NCBI GenBank assembly: GCA_947561395.2
Contig: OX387190.1
Location: 18,284,858-18,348,857, forward strand
Direction of reading: 5' to 3'
Source: Buxus sempervirens
Taxonomy: Eukaryota; Streptophyta; Magnoliopsida; Buxales; Buxaceae
Length of the DNA: 64,000 nt
Shown here one piece after another: positions 21,878 through 33,100 of the stretch (positions within the stretch are counted from its first letter, which is position 1; each line of letters begins with the position of its first letter). Under the pieces are notes generated by a model. That model saw only the letters and a list, made by a program, of their open reading frames with translations, did not search any database and was not told where the DNA came from. A program made the position numbers and the translations under genes.

Positions 21878-24263
21878 TGTGAGATATGGAAAATCACCTC
21901 GATGATCTCCGAATCATCACACGGGGTTTGACAAAAATAAGGAGTCGCCACCATTCAAGTTAAGGTGTGAATGGACACCAAAATGATCATAAAAATGCCA
22001 AATAGAGCTAGAGTAGCTCTAATTCAAGGAAAAATCCAGAGATCAGGTAAGGGGAATTAGTTATGAGAAGGGGAAAGTGTTAGGCACCCCCACTCATCCA
22101 TACAAGACGGTTGCCAAATGCTTGCTCATGCTCAAGGATTGTTTGCTAATCAAAATAGAGTACTTGAAAGTAAGCAAAAATGTATGTGATTATTCCATAT
22201 GAGTAGTCCAATAGACTTGGGCTCTCCTTATGGATATATCACTTCTAGAACTTCAAATCAAAGTAAAAAATTTGAAGAGAAATCAAGCTAAGGCAAGTTT
22301 GGAAAAATCAGGCCATAAGAGCTTGAAGACTTTAAACACTCACAAATCCTTCGATCCAAACCCAAATTAAATGAAACCAAAGCCATTAGCAAGCTGGTAT
22401 GAAATAAAATATTCAATAAAAAAATCAGCTCAATCCGATTTAAAACAAAAGAGAAATACACTAATGAAATCTACTGCTATAAATCAGAAAAAGCGGCGAG
22501 TCGGCATTTTTTAAGTTCTATTCGTGGAGTTTGGCTCCATATAAATTCATGAAAACTTGCATAGATGAAGTATGTGGTGATATCTTTCAAACAAAATAGG
22601 CTTCACACAAAACTCCATCCAGGTGTGACTTGTGTGACTTCTCGAACATGCCTAAAGGATCACAGATTAACCCAGAACTCTGTTACAGAGCAACTCTGAG
22701 CTAATCAAGCACAAAAGTCACAAATCAAAATAAAGCTCCCGAAACCAGTTGGAATCAAAAGTAGACTCTTCAAGGAAAACACAAAGATTGAAATCATCCA
22801 AAACGGATAAAAAATGAGCCAATGGTGCTCAATCAAAGTGGAAAGTTGAGCAGTTTAGACTGAACTGACCTGCCGACTTTGAACAAATGGTATAAAAAAT
22901 TGGCTTCATAAAAATTGATGAAAATTTCCAGATATAATCTAGACAGTCTCATCTATCACGTGTCTTTGAAATCACTCAAAAACTCATCCGGACGATGAAG
23001 TTATGAGCATTCTAAGAAGGACCACAGATGCTGTCCCATTTTTGAAAACCTTGAATAAAAAACCAAAATCAGTGCATGTGTGCAAATGGATTCAGCCAAA
23101 ATGGTTTGAAAACATGAAAAACAACTCATGAAGTCCTAAAAGTTCCTTCTAAGGCTTGGGATCTCAGATTTTCCATATTGAGCATGGAAAATCCAAGATC
23201 TAGCCTATTTGATGAAAACAGTGGAGGTGTGTGAAGAGGTGCTGAAAATCATATTTCCAGGAGTAAACAAAGATCAAATGCTATAGAGAGCATTGATCAT
23301 AATGTTTTCTCCAGATTCAAAAACACAAGAAATCAACACACAGAAATAATATGCAAATCATTCAAAATAGGTTCTAACCTAAAGGATCCATTCCATCTTC
23401 TTTTTCCTCAGGCTCTCTCTTCACGTTTTACGGCTAGAGAGAATTCCTAGGTACTTTGGAAGTGGTTTGGGGCTCCAAACACACACCAAGTCCTTATACT
23501 ACAGAAAAGTAGAAGGAGAGAGTGCTGGAAATGTAAAGAGGAAGTTGGAAATGAAATGGAGCTTTACCTTTGATAGCTTGAATACTTGAGGCAGCAATCC
23601 AGCAGAGTTTCCCCTCTTCTTGCAGAGCTTCAATGCTTCAAATTATCAGCCCTTTGCAAGAGGAGGACCCCTCTATTTATAGGCACAACCAAGGGCATAA
23701 AAGTCCCAAGGGTATGCCCATAAACGCTTCTAGATTATTCCAATTCAAGTTAAAGGCTTGAATTGGAGTAATTTTGCAGGTTTCGAAGGGTAAAACAGGG
23801 AGTTCAAGTCCCCAAGAGAGAGGTAAAATGCGTAAATAAGGCTCAGAAATTGAGTCTGTTCGCAAATGCAAAAAACGAGCAAAACCGCATACACAGTGCG
23901 GTTTAAGCCAAACCGTTCTTCTATATGCGGTTTCAAAGCAAAATCACCTCCACCGCACGTACAGAACGGTCCAAATTCAATTATGCTTTTAATGATTGTT
24001 GCCGACGTGGCCTAATGGCCTAAGCTTCTAGAAGCCATGTGGCAGCTCACGCAAGAAGCATGAACTGCAACCGTGCTGTGCGCGCGGTCGCAACCGCATA
24101 CACAGGGCGGTTGAGACTAAATTAACAAAAACTGCATATACAGTGCGGTTAGCACCTTTTTTGAGTATTGTTGAGTTTTTGACACTTGTAAAAGCTCAAC
24201 CAAAACATTTAAAATTCATTTTAACTGTTTTCTCATATTGTGGTGCAATTTGGGGTGTCTACA
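21878..24263 (-). mobile_element. Solo LTR nested in a solo LTR, TSD CCTAT
   Basis: On the minus strand it starts TGTAGACACCCC (24263) and ends ATATCTCACA (21878). Flanks are CCTAT at 21873-21877 and 24264-24268. It has a minus-strand TATA box at 23673-23682 and a GGTGGCGACTCC block near its 3' end, like its host LTR, so both belong to the same broad gypsy group. Confidence 0.88.
23673..23682 (-). promoter_or_regulatory. TATA box of the inner solo LTR
   Basis: CTATAAATAG on the minus strand, about 590 bp into the LTR. Confidence 0.6.
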
Positions 24264-25379
24264 CCTATATATGAATATGAAAGTACTAATCATGCTTATC
24301 ATGAAAGTGCTTATAAAAATATGGCATGCTAATCACGAAAACATTCAACTAGGTAAGAATAGTGTACCCCTACTTATGATTACGCATACAAACAAGAAGC
24401 ATAAAGCAAACGAACATATGAAGTGATGAACCATTTATCCTAATAGAAATGGAAGGGGGAAAAGAAGATTAAGGGTGCATAGGACACACAAAGAGGACAA
24501 ACCCCCTCTTGAAAAGGAGATAAATCAGCAATGAAAGGTGATCTAAAGTAAACTACATAAGCCTTCACGTATGAGAGATCCCCCACTTACAAGAAAGGAT
24601 CCTCATATCGTAACAAAAGAGATCAAATAGTAAAAAACATACAACACAAAAACAGATCTTAGTGCCAATAAAAGAGATATAATCAAGAAAATTTTGTATC
24701 AAATATATGATGAACACAAAGTCACTAGTGATTTCACCTTGCCATTACCTTTCTTTTTTGGAGGTGTTATGGTCTTCAAAGATGAAGGAACAGCAGATTG
24801 GGAGCTCCCTTTTTGCTCCAAAAGTTAATTACTTCTTCTCTTCTTAAGAGTTGGATGGAGAAAGGGGATGAAAAGAGTGATTTTTAGGGGTAAAATAGGA
24901 ACTTATTGGAGTCTGAAGGTGAAAGAGATGAGTAGAGAGGTCACTGGTCGAAGGTAAGCAGATGAGGACGAAGGTACCAAATCAAAAGCTTGGAAAAAAA
25001 AAATTGGTCCAGATGAATAATAAAATGTGACCAAAATGCAAATATTTGTTATATCATGTCTTTTTTTTAAAGAAAACAATGATGACTTTATTTCTTTCTT
25101 ATCCTCCAAGCAAGTGTTGGACGAATTATCCACATGGGACAATTCGTCCATTCTTATCTCCTTTTTTTTTTTGGTTTATTTTAATTATTAGATTTTTTTA
25201 GATTTTATTATTATTTTATTCACTTGATTTTTTTTATTTAGACGCACATGCGTCTTTAATTTTCTTTTTATTTTTTATTTAATTTAATTACTTAGATATT
25301 TATATTATATTATTATTTTATTATTAGATTTTTATTCTTTTGTCCTTTCTTTAATTCTTGTCACGTGTGTAGATTTATT

Positions 25380-25810
25380 GAAATTTTGACTGCTCACAAC
25401 TCTTTCATCTGATATCCGATTTCAACAAACTTAGTGGCGTTGGAATCAGGTTGAGATTCTCTATCCACTGAGCTAGAGCTTAGCAGTAGATTCGGGTTTT
25501 TCAGTAGAAGTGCAAAGTCGCGTCTCGGAGCCACTTTTGCTCATATCTCCTTATCCGGGAATCTGATTCCGGAAAACTTAGTTGCATCGGGATCATGTCG
25601 AGATGCTCTTTCTGCTGATATAAAATTGAGCAACTAATTCAAATTTTTACAGAAAGCCGATTTCTACTATTTCCAAATTTGACCAGCCCATAACTTCTTT
25701 ATTCGGACTCCAATTTGAGCAAACTCAGTTGCGTTAGAATTGTATCGAAGTCCTCTTTCCAATGGTATGAAGTTTGGTAGTTAATTCACACTGGATCAAA
25801 AAGTCAACTT
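25380..25810 (-). repeat. Diverged tandem units in LTR U3, about 130-150 bp
   Basis: Three units share a core of CTCA(C/T)A(A/T)CT, then ATCCGAT-like, CAAACTTAGT-like and GTTGGAATCAGGT-like sequence. They mirror the U3 repeats of the LTR at 7165. Confidence 0.6.
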
Positions 25811-25948
25811 TTGACCCTTCCAGGTTTAACTTTTCAATTAGGGTTTTCATTTTCGGCACTTTCAGCGCGCAAAAATGAGGCGCTGACACTCGTTATTAGC
25901 ACATCGAGGGGGATGGGTCTAAAGCCCATAGAAATGAACAACCCGTGA

Positions 25949-27200
25949 TGGTAACCCAACCTATGTGAATGGTGATCCCAGGAAATAGGTTCAATGGGAA
26001 GAACAAGTCACTCGAGTTGTTTGAAAAGGCACTACAAATTATTTATTGTGTGAGAAACCTATCCCTATGATGTGAGTAGTGCAAAACTGCAGCATGAGGT
26101 TGAGTTTTAAAACTTTTAATAATTTCCATATCCTTTATAGATGGTGTGTTTTAGTTGCGGTTTAGACACTTGATGGAAATTACCTATGTGAGTGTGGAGG
26201 TGGAGCCGCCTCTGTTGAGAATTGGACTGATTCTCTAGAGCACTCACGAGACCAGTAGGCGCATGGCCGTATGAACGTCAACCCGTTTAGAAGTCTCTTT
26301 GAGGTATTCTATTGTGTTCGTTATGGAAATAGATGATGTACAATAAAGAATTCAGGTTTAAGAATTTATTCTACCGGGATTCTGTAAATCCTATTTTATA
26401 AATCCTAAGTATCGGTTAAATCCAAAAGACACTGGTATTATGACACATTAGAATTTTAGTCACTCAGATCAGTCTTTTCCAGTTTTGAGAAAATTTTAAT
26501 GTTATTTTGTTTTTGGTTTAACGTTAAGTAATGTTATGACATTGTAACGTTATTTAACATTCTAATTAGTTGCAACAGACTTGACAAACCAGCATTCTGG
26601 TTCGTCTGGGTCAGCTATGTAATGGGTTTTCTGGGTTTCTTCAAGAGATAAGAAAATCACGAAAGCAATAGTTCTCATATCTGAAACCCTCAGTTGTTAT
26701 CTGAAAAACCATCTTTCACGAATCCTTATCTTCACCCAATTCAGAAACCCTCATCCATGATCTAGAAACTCTCATCAACCCTCTCTTTAATCCTTCTCTT
26801 CACCCAAATCAGAAACCCTCATCCATGATCTGGAAACTCTCAGTCAACCCTCTCTTCTTTTCTCTTGAAGAAACCCAGAAAACCCATTAAATAGCTGACC
26901 CAGACGAACCCAAATGCTGGTTTGCCGGGTTAGTTGCAACTAATTAGAACGTTATAATGTCATAACGTTACTTAACGTTAAACCAAAAACAAAATAACGT
27001 TAAAATCTGATAAAACGGAGTCTCTGTTTTGAGACTTTCCAAATCAAAAAATACAACAAGTTTTCGAGCACAAAGCTTTGATTTTGCCCTTGTCCTTCCT
27101 CCTGCAAGTAATGCTTCTTTTTTTTTTTTCTCTTTTTCCTCCTAATCACCTCTGCTTTTATTTTTTAATTTTAAATCAAATTGTTCTATCGTTTCATTGT
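25949..27200 (+). mobile_element. Copia 3' untranslated/LTR-side remnant
   Basis: This follows the copia stop codon directly (GTGATGGTAACCCAACCTAT, then GGGAAGAACAAGTCACTC). It is interrupted by the foldback element at 26482-27008. I could not place LTR boundaries, because no matching 5' LTR lies before gag. Confidence 0.5.
26482..27008. mobile_element. Foldback/TIR element, about 0.53 kb
   Basis: Long inverted arms of about 150-200 bp: the left reads TTATTTTGTTTTTGGTTTAA, then CGTTAAGTAATGTTATGACA, and the right is its near-complement ending AAACAAAATAACGTTAAAAT. The arms continue through GTTGCAAC, AAACCAGCAT and GTTCGTCTGGGTCAGCTAT. The centre has two copies of a unit of about 65 bp (CATCCATGATCTRGAAACTC). 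It lies in the copia 3' flank. Confidence 0.75.
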
Positions 27201-27484
27201 GAGTTTTAAGTGTTTTCATCATATGGATTAATGGCTAATGGAAGGTTGGATAACTTTAAAAGACAGGTAGGAATCCAATTATGAAAATCCTGAAAAGTAT
27301 CAAAGAAAATATTTGGTAGCCTGAATTTGAGCACGTACTGTTAGAGTTCAAAGAAGAACAGCTTTGATTCTATTCAGCAATTGCAGTATTAAGCCCTAAA
27401 CTTGGTTTTTTTTTCCTTTTATAAATTTTTTTTGTGAGTAGATGCATTTTTTTCATTGGAAAGTTTATATTCGTGATAGGGCTA
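27201..27484. other. Unassigned AT-rich stretch
   Basis: No gene or bounded repeat was recognised. Confidence 0.4.
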
Positions 27485-28045
27485 AATAGATGTGTGCAAA
27501 CCACTAAACCAAACTAGACCGAACCAAACCGATCGGTTTTGGGTCTTTATTAAACGGTTTTGGTTCGTTTTTGGTTTTATATTGAAAAAACCGCTACGAT
27601 TTTGGTTTGGTTACAGTTTTAAGATCAAACCCAACCGAAATGGCGTGAACCATTTTAAGCTTGTTTGCATTCATTTATGTGTTTTGCAAAATAGGTTCAT
27701 TGTTATTTTGTATATGAAACTATTAAAAAGATATTTATAATTGGTTTATCAATATTCACTGGCTTTCAAAATAGGTTTGAGCTTAAACTATTGAAAATAG
27801 TTTAATTACTTATAAATTTTGAAGTTTGATATGTTATAAGTCTCAAGTTTGAGCCCACAATGATAAAACCGATTAAAATCGAATGGAAAAGCAATTGGTT
27901 CGGTTCGGTTTCAGTTTTATGAAAACATAAATTAATTGGTTTTGTGTTTAAGTTACTAAAGTGAACAGTTTCTGTTTTTGTTAACAAACTTGACAACTCA
28001 ATTTCAGATGTCCTCAAAACCGAATCGTTGCCATCCCTACCCATA
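27485..28045. repeat. GGTTTGGTT/AACCGAACC-rich interspersed repeat
   Basis: The left side is rich in AACC(A/G)AA and GGTTTTGGTTCG, and the right side in GGTTCGGTTTC and CCGAAT, ending GTTGCCATCCCTA like the hAT MITE at 35084. It is probably a diverged hAT-type non-autonomous element. A related block lies at 57725-58115. No target duplication was confirmed. Confidence 0.4.
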
Positions 28046-28102
28046 AACTTTCAAGAAAGTGTTATGATTAGAATTCATGTCTGCTCATAATCTTTACAAT
28101 AA

Positions 28103-28344
28103 TGAGTGGGTGCACGTGTAGTATGTATGTGTGTAAATAAAAAGTTCAGAATATGTAAATGATAAGAAATTGTTGAAGGGTATCTTTTGGAAAGTGAAAA
28201 TAAAATCAATAAAATTAATCATGTAAATATATAAGATAGAATTACATTAGAAGATTATTTTTGAAAAAAAAAGGTATATATTTGTATACTTTCAAGGGGC
28301 TGTTTTCTTTATATATATATAGTATATATATATATATATATAGA
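28103..28344 (-). mobile_element. Short Helitron-like element
   Basis: It is homologous to the outer element at 4461-5953: GGTATCTTTTGGAAAGTGAA, ATACTTTCAAGGGGCTG, then the TA-rich tip ending TATAGA on the plus strand (minus TCTATA). The CACGTG-type block lies near 28110. The 3' end is diverged (CTCA, not CTAG). Confidence 0.45.
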
Positions 28345-28589
28345 TAGATTCTTGGACTGCTTTGTTGTAACTTGTAAGATATGGACCGGCTCAGCCGATG
28401 AGGTTGGCCCAAGCCAGGACAATTGGGTTGGCTCAGCCGTTGACTTCGGTCCAAGCCAGGATGAGTTAATCCCAAAACCAAAACGAACACGAACCATGGA
28501 ACCCGATGGCTCAACACTCGAATGTGGTCCGGACCATGTCCTCGCAGGGTTGCCCATCCAGAAACGTTAACTTTAAGCGTTCCTGCAAC

Positions 28590-28682
28590 TTAAAAAGATA
28601 TTCATTCACTGCCTCCCGAATATAAGAAGCTTACTTCGACGCCGGCGCCGATTCCGACTGCGATCAACGGCGCTGGATATTT
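28590..28682 (+). other. Possible 5' leader exon of the EF-Ts gene
   Basis: A GC-richer stretch (GACGCCGGCGCCGATTCC) ends at a GT donor (ATATTT then GTGAGT, 28683). A plausible acceptor (CTTTTAG) lies at 30143, just before the start codon. This would make the palindrome at 29.1-29.5 kb part of a leader intron. It is inferred from position and splice-like sequence only. Confidence 0.3.
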
Positions 28683-29057
28683 GTGAGTTTGAACTACTAT
28701 ATTTCCTTTTTGTTCTTGTTCTTCCTCTTCTTCCTTATTCTTGACAACTGGTAGACAAATTCTGTTCAACAATCTGAAGCTTCCAATGCGTGAATTTTAT
28801 ACTTTTCCCTTTTAAATTGCAGAAACTAGTCTGTTAGCTGTTATCCTCATTAATCAAGATTTAGCCTTTAATGTTCCTTTAGCTTCTCCATTATAGCTCT
28901 TACAGCTATCCCCTCAGTCCTGTTTACCGGCGTTTTATTTTCTGTAGTTGAAGTTTTAAATGGGTTGGAAGCCTTTGTAAATTAGTTATGGGTTTGTAAT
29001 GATCAAAAGAAAAAAAAATAAAGTGATTCGACGATTCATGAATAAAAGTTATCTGCA

Positions 29058-29550
29058 TATATGAATTCTATGATCTGATATGAGTGTGATGTGTTCTATC
29101 GATCATGGGATTTTAATATATCAGCAAAGTTCGTAATGTTCGATATCAGAGCCAACCTCCAAGTCTAGGGTTATGATCTAGAAGAGGACAACCAGGAGAA
29201 AGTGTGAGCCATCCCCTAAAGGGAAATGCTACCCGCTGCTGGAGTAAAAACTACCTAGAGTGAAAGCTGCTGCAGATAGGGCTGTCTAGTGCAGAATGTC
29301 TAGGGTAAAAACTACCTAGAGTAAGAGCTGCTGTGGAGAGGGCTATTTGGAACAGAATCTTAGCCATCATTTTCCCCTTTAGGATGGTCCTCACTTTCTT
29401 CAGATTGCACTCTCATAGACTATAATCTTAGACTGGGAGTTTGGCTCTGATATCAAATATTATGAAGTTTACTGATATGATGAAAGCCTCATGGTTGATG
29501 GAATACATCAAAATGAGCCCTCTGTCTTTGAGATCATATAAAATTCAAAT
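29058..29550. mobile_element. Palindromic pair of LTR-end plus primer-binding-site segments
   Basis: Left arm: GATGTGTTCTATCGATCATG, ATATCAGCAAAGTTCGTAATG, then TCGATATCAGAGCCAACCTC. The right arm is its diverged reverse complement, with GGCTCTGATATCA at about 29432-29446. GATATCAGAGCC resembles the initiator-Met tRNA primer-binding site of LTR elements, so two such junctions face each other. Internal blocks (CATCCCCTAAAGGGAAA and its complement, repeated AAAACTACCTAGAGT) lie between. No protein is encoded. Confidence 0.55.
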
Positions 29551-30164
29551 TTCCTCTGAGGGCATTAGAAAAATGAGTTGATGCAGAAAAAGGAATCTAA
29601 ATTTGTTATATACATTCAATATATGTAGACTATTTGTGATCATTTCTATACTTAGGCTCCCTACTATTATTGACTGAGATGGATTTGCTTTATATGTTGG
29701 TTTCTCATTTCCATGATATTTAAGCTTCTTTTTTGAGTTAGTGATGTGGTGATTATTTACTTTCGCGTGGACTTGCACGCTAAATGTTTGTTTAAAATTC
29801 TGTAATGTAAAGGAGGTGGTATCTTTTTTTGAATAACAAACAAAGGCATTTTTTCTCAATTTTGTGCTGTGCAAAGTTGTGCTTGTCCTGTGATATCTCA
29901 TTTATGGTTCTCCGTAGTTGCTGCAAAAACCATTGGGAAGCAAGGATCTTATGTGGTTCTTCCCTTTCTACATGTTCCATTTTGTCATTGCTTTTCTCTT
30001 AGTAAACAGTCGTAAAACTGAGATTCGCATGGTTGCTACTTTTCTGTATTTATTTTCTCCTATCTAAACAAAGAAAGCAGTCTTCATATTCTTGTTTCGT
30101 TGACCAAGCAGGGCCTGACATAGCTTATTTAGGAATCTTTTAGGTTAGATCCCACTGTTTTGGA

Positions 30165-33100
30165 ATGCCTTTTTCTCGAGGTGCAAAATGCATTGTTGGA
30201 TTCTTCTACAATCAGCTAAGCACTTCCAGACATGCTGGACATGGTTGTTCCTCTTGGGCACTTAGATGGCCTGGCATTGCTGAAGCTAGACAAGTAGGAA
30301 CTTCACTTGCTTTAGGCAACAGCAATGGTCAGAGTGCATCTGGACTGAAACTGTTTCTGAGAGCATTTAGTGTTGAAGTGTCACCTTCAGATAAGACAGA
30401 TCTGATTAAGCAGTTGAGGGAAAGAACAAGTGCTCCCATGAAGGATGTCAAGTCTGCTCTTGTTGCTTGCAGTTGGGATATTGGTATGTGCAATTTTATC
30501 TTTTGCTTGTTTATGAAAATTCTTATGCACTCAGTTTTGAGATATCTATTCTGTCCTAAAGATGCTCCATGCAGAGGCTGCACAGAAAGACTTGAGGAAA
30601 AGAGGGGTAGTTCTGGCATCCAAAAAGTCATCTCGAACTGCTATGGAGGGTTTACTTGCACTAGCACATAATGAGGAAAAGGCTGCTGTTGTCGAACTTA
30701 ACTGTGAGACAGACTTTGTTGCAAGGAATGAAATATTTCAATTCTTGGTTAGTGTGAGCTTATTTGCTTCAGTTTTGGCAGGTGCACTTGCTTTCTTTGA
30801 TACTATTCTGTCACAAAACATAAGTTTGGATATTTTGGGGATGTTTTAGATTGGTTCAGTGATATTTCCATTTTGTTGTAGATTAATAACTTGTCATCTC
30901 TCTCTCTCTCTGTATTATGGTTAATCCTTTATTCTTTTGGTTCTATTCAGGCATTATCTTTGTTATTTTTGTAGGCTTCATCTTTGGCAAGGTTAGTGCT
31001 ACAGGTTGAAGATTCTCCTGAGCAAGTTTCTTCTTGCTCTCTTATTGGACCTGAGTGTTTGGAGGTGAGACTTCCATTTTTATTTGTTTCTTTGATTCTT
31101 CTTCTTCTTCTTCACCAGTTTTTTTCTTTTTATGGAAAACTGCTTTTCATTCTTCAAAATTTGAATCTGAAAAAAATAGAGCACCAATCCATTATTAGAT
31201 TGAAGAATACTTCAAAATAGGAGGATGGGTAACATTTTTTTTTTTTGCAATGAAGATGAAGAATTGGGTGCGAAGGTGTGAGCTTGGGATTGCCAGAAAT
31301 GGCATCTTGAGTTCGACAGAGGCTTTGGGTAATGATGTATTGCCGAAGATGACTCGTAGTCTGCAAGACTTGGCCGATACTTCTCGGTATTGGCCGAGTT
31401 TTAAAATGATGTGGTGAATATGTTCTTCCAAAAAGCCAGATTCAGCCTAACACTTTTCATGCCATAAAAGGCTTATATTTCAAGAATAGGGTGTGACATC
31501 CCGATCCCACATCGGAAACGGATGAATGCCCGGTAAGGTATAAGAGTCAAGGAGAACACTTAACTTAGCGAGGCGCCTCTTGGGGGCAAAACCGTACGGG
31601 CTTAGGCCCAAATCGGACAATATCTCGCTGGGTTGGGTCGTACATAGGGTAATGTAGAAAGAATATAATTAGAAATAGTAGATCTTTAACGTATATTCTA
31701 ACTATTCTGATTATATGATGAATAGTTGCTTGCCCCACCTCTATGGTAAACAAAGAGCCTAAAGCAAAAATAATGTGATTATTCTTTAATGAAATTGTAC
31801 TTAGCTGATTATAATAATTATATGATGAGGTGGTAGTGTACTCCTATGGACAAGAAGAAGAAAAGATTTTCTAGAATTATTTACATCCTATTTCTTCTCT
31901 TGTATAGGCCTTGAAGATAAGTCTAGATCATCCTAAACTAAATGGGGAAACAACAGTTCAGAGTGCGATTCTAGAAGTAGCTGCAATGGTGGGGGAGAAT
32001 ATAAAGCTTCGACGAGGTTTCTCCATATGTAGACCATCACATGGTGTTGTCTCATCTTACCTCCACACAAGCTCCCAACCAGGTATTCTGATTTCAGTAG
32101 AGTGGATACAAGAATTATAACCAGAAAAAATCCATGGAATTAATTAATGGTGCTAGATAGGGACTATATTTTGGTATGATGGTAAAAGCCTTCTGCTGCT
32201 AACATGAGAACATGGGTTTGAGTCAGAGTGCTGCCACTTTGCATAAGACAGGTTAGGTCTATTGCAAGTATGCCCCTTCTGGGACCAAGCTTCTGCACGA
32301 TCTACACCATTTGTGGCCCTTTTTTTTAAAATTCATTAATGGCTCTAGAGACCATATTTATATTTGGGTTTGGCAAGGCACAATCAGCCAGTAAATAATC
32401 TTAACATATACTCCATAATCCAGGCTTGGGTCGTATTGCTGGAATTGTAACCCTTGAAGTAGCAGATAATATTACATCATTGCATGCTCTGCAGCATGTT
32501 GGTTCAGAATTGGCGATGCATGTAGTAGCTGCAAGGCCACTGTTCTTATCAAAGGAACTTGTTTCTTCTGATGCGATAGAGAATGAACGTGAAATACTCA
32601 AGTCCCAGGTACTACATTAAATCGTTTTTCTTCTGGGAGTTGACTTTGCCTTGTGGAGTTGCAATGGGTTTTATGAATAAGACCAATTACATATTATTGA
32701 CATCAGACCTCTTGATGTTCTTCTTGGAAGGACATTTTACATTTTTGTATTTCTAGAATATGCTAGAGAAATAGCATTGTACTCTTCTTTTGCAGAGGAT
32801 TAATTTTTGTGATGGCATTCTGCTTGTGTTTTTCTCGGGGAGCTGCTATTGGATTTATCAGTATATGGTACTGCCTAAATTTCTGGAATGCCATAAAAAA
32901 GTCAATGATTGTCAATGATAGTTCACAAACCATTTTATTGTGCTCCTTGCACACTGATTGATTGTTGAAAATTTTTTCTTTGTTAGAAAATGTAATGATT
33001 TTGCATATAAAAAATCAGAATTTTAGGTTCATGGTCAATCTGCCCCATTATTTATTTTGAGCTTCTTGCAAACATGCCTCTTCATTATAATATATTCGAA

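Larger units (their letters stand above)
20453..25888 (-). mobile_element. Solo LTR (Ogre/TAT-like), minus orientation, TSD CTCGT, itself interrupted
   Basis: The duplication CTCGT lies at 20448-20452 and 25889-25893 inside copia codons, and the copia frame continues across it. Minus-strand 5' end: TGTCAGCGCCTC at 25888. Minus-strand 3' end: ...CACATGCA at 20453. The region near 20460-20700 is homologous, in reverse, to 10130-10439 of the other large LTR (GTCGCCA and CCCCGGTCCGC-like blocks). Without the inner LTR it is about 3.0 kb. Confidence 0.85.
16624..25948 (+). pseudogene. Ty1/copia polyprotein, decayed and interrupted by solo LTRs
   Basis: Coding remains run 16624-20447 and resume at 25889-25948. 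Domains in order are: a UBN2-type gag (DIWDALHKKY, EKLPPAWKVYK); a zinc knuckle with Tyr for its second Cys (CFVYGKLGHHAAQC); protease (VVDTGATKHIC); GAG-pre-integrase (LWHARLGHTKISYI); integrase (HSDIADM, FIDDFSRY, ESNGVAERKNRT) with Asn where the middle catalytic Asp is expected (RTNRGGEY); reverse transcriptase ([29 protein letters not shown] for the usual YVDD); and RNase H ([22 protein letters not shown]). Stops near 18431, 19094, 19388, 19899 and 20277, plus frameshifts, disable it. A solo LTR sits at the end of the frame, after which STSRGMGLKP and the stop follow. No 5' LTR was identified. Confidence 0.92.

Noticed and set aside
28309..28570. Overlapping frames of 72-91 codons near 28.4 kb
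   Set aside because: They come from a short imperfect duplication (GGCTCAGCCG...GCCAAGCCAGGA type) beside a Helitron-like tip; three frames are open at once.
30329..30631. 100-codon minus-strand frame
   Set aside because: It lies antisense to EF-Ts exons 1 and 2 and is a shadow of that coding sequence.
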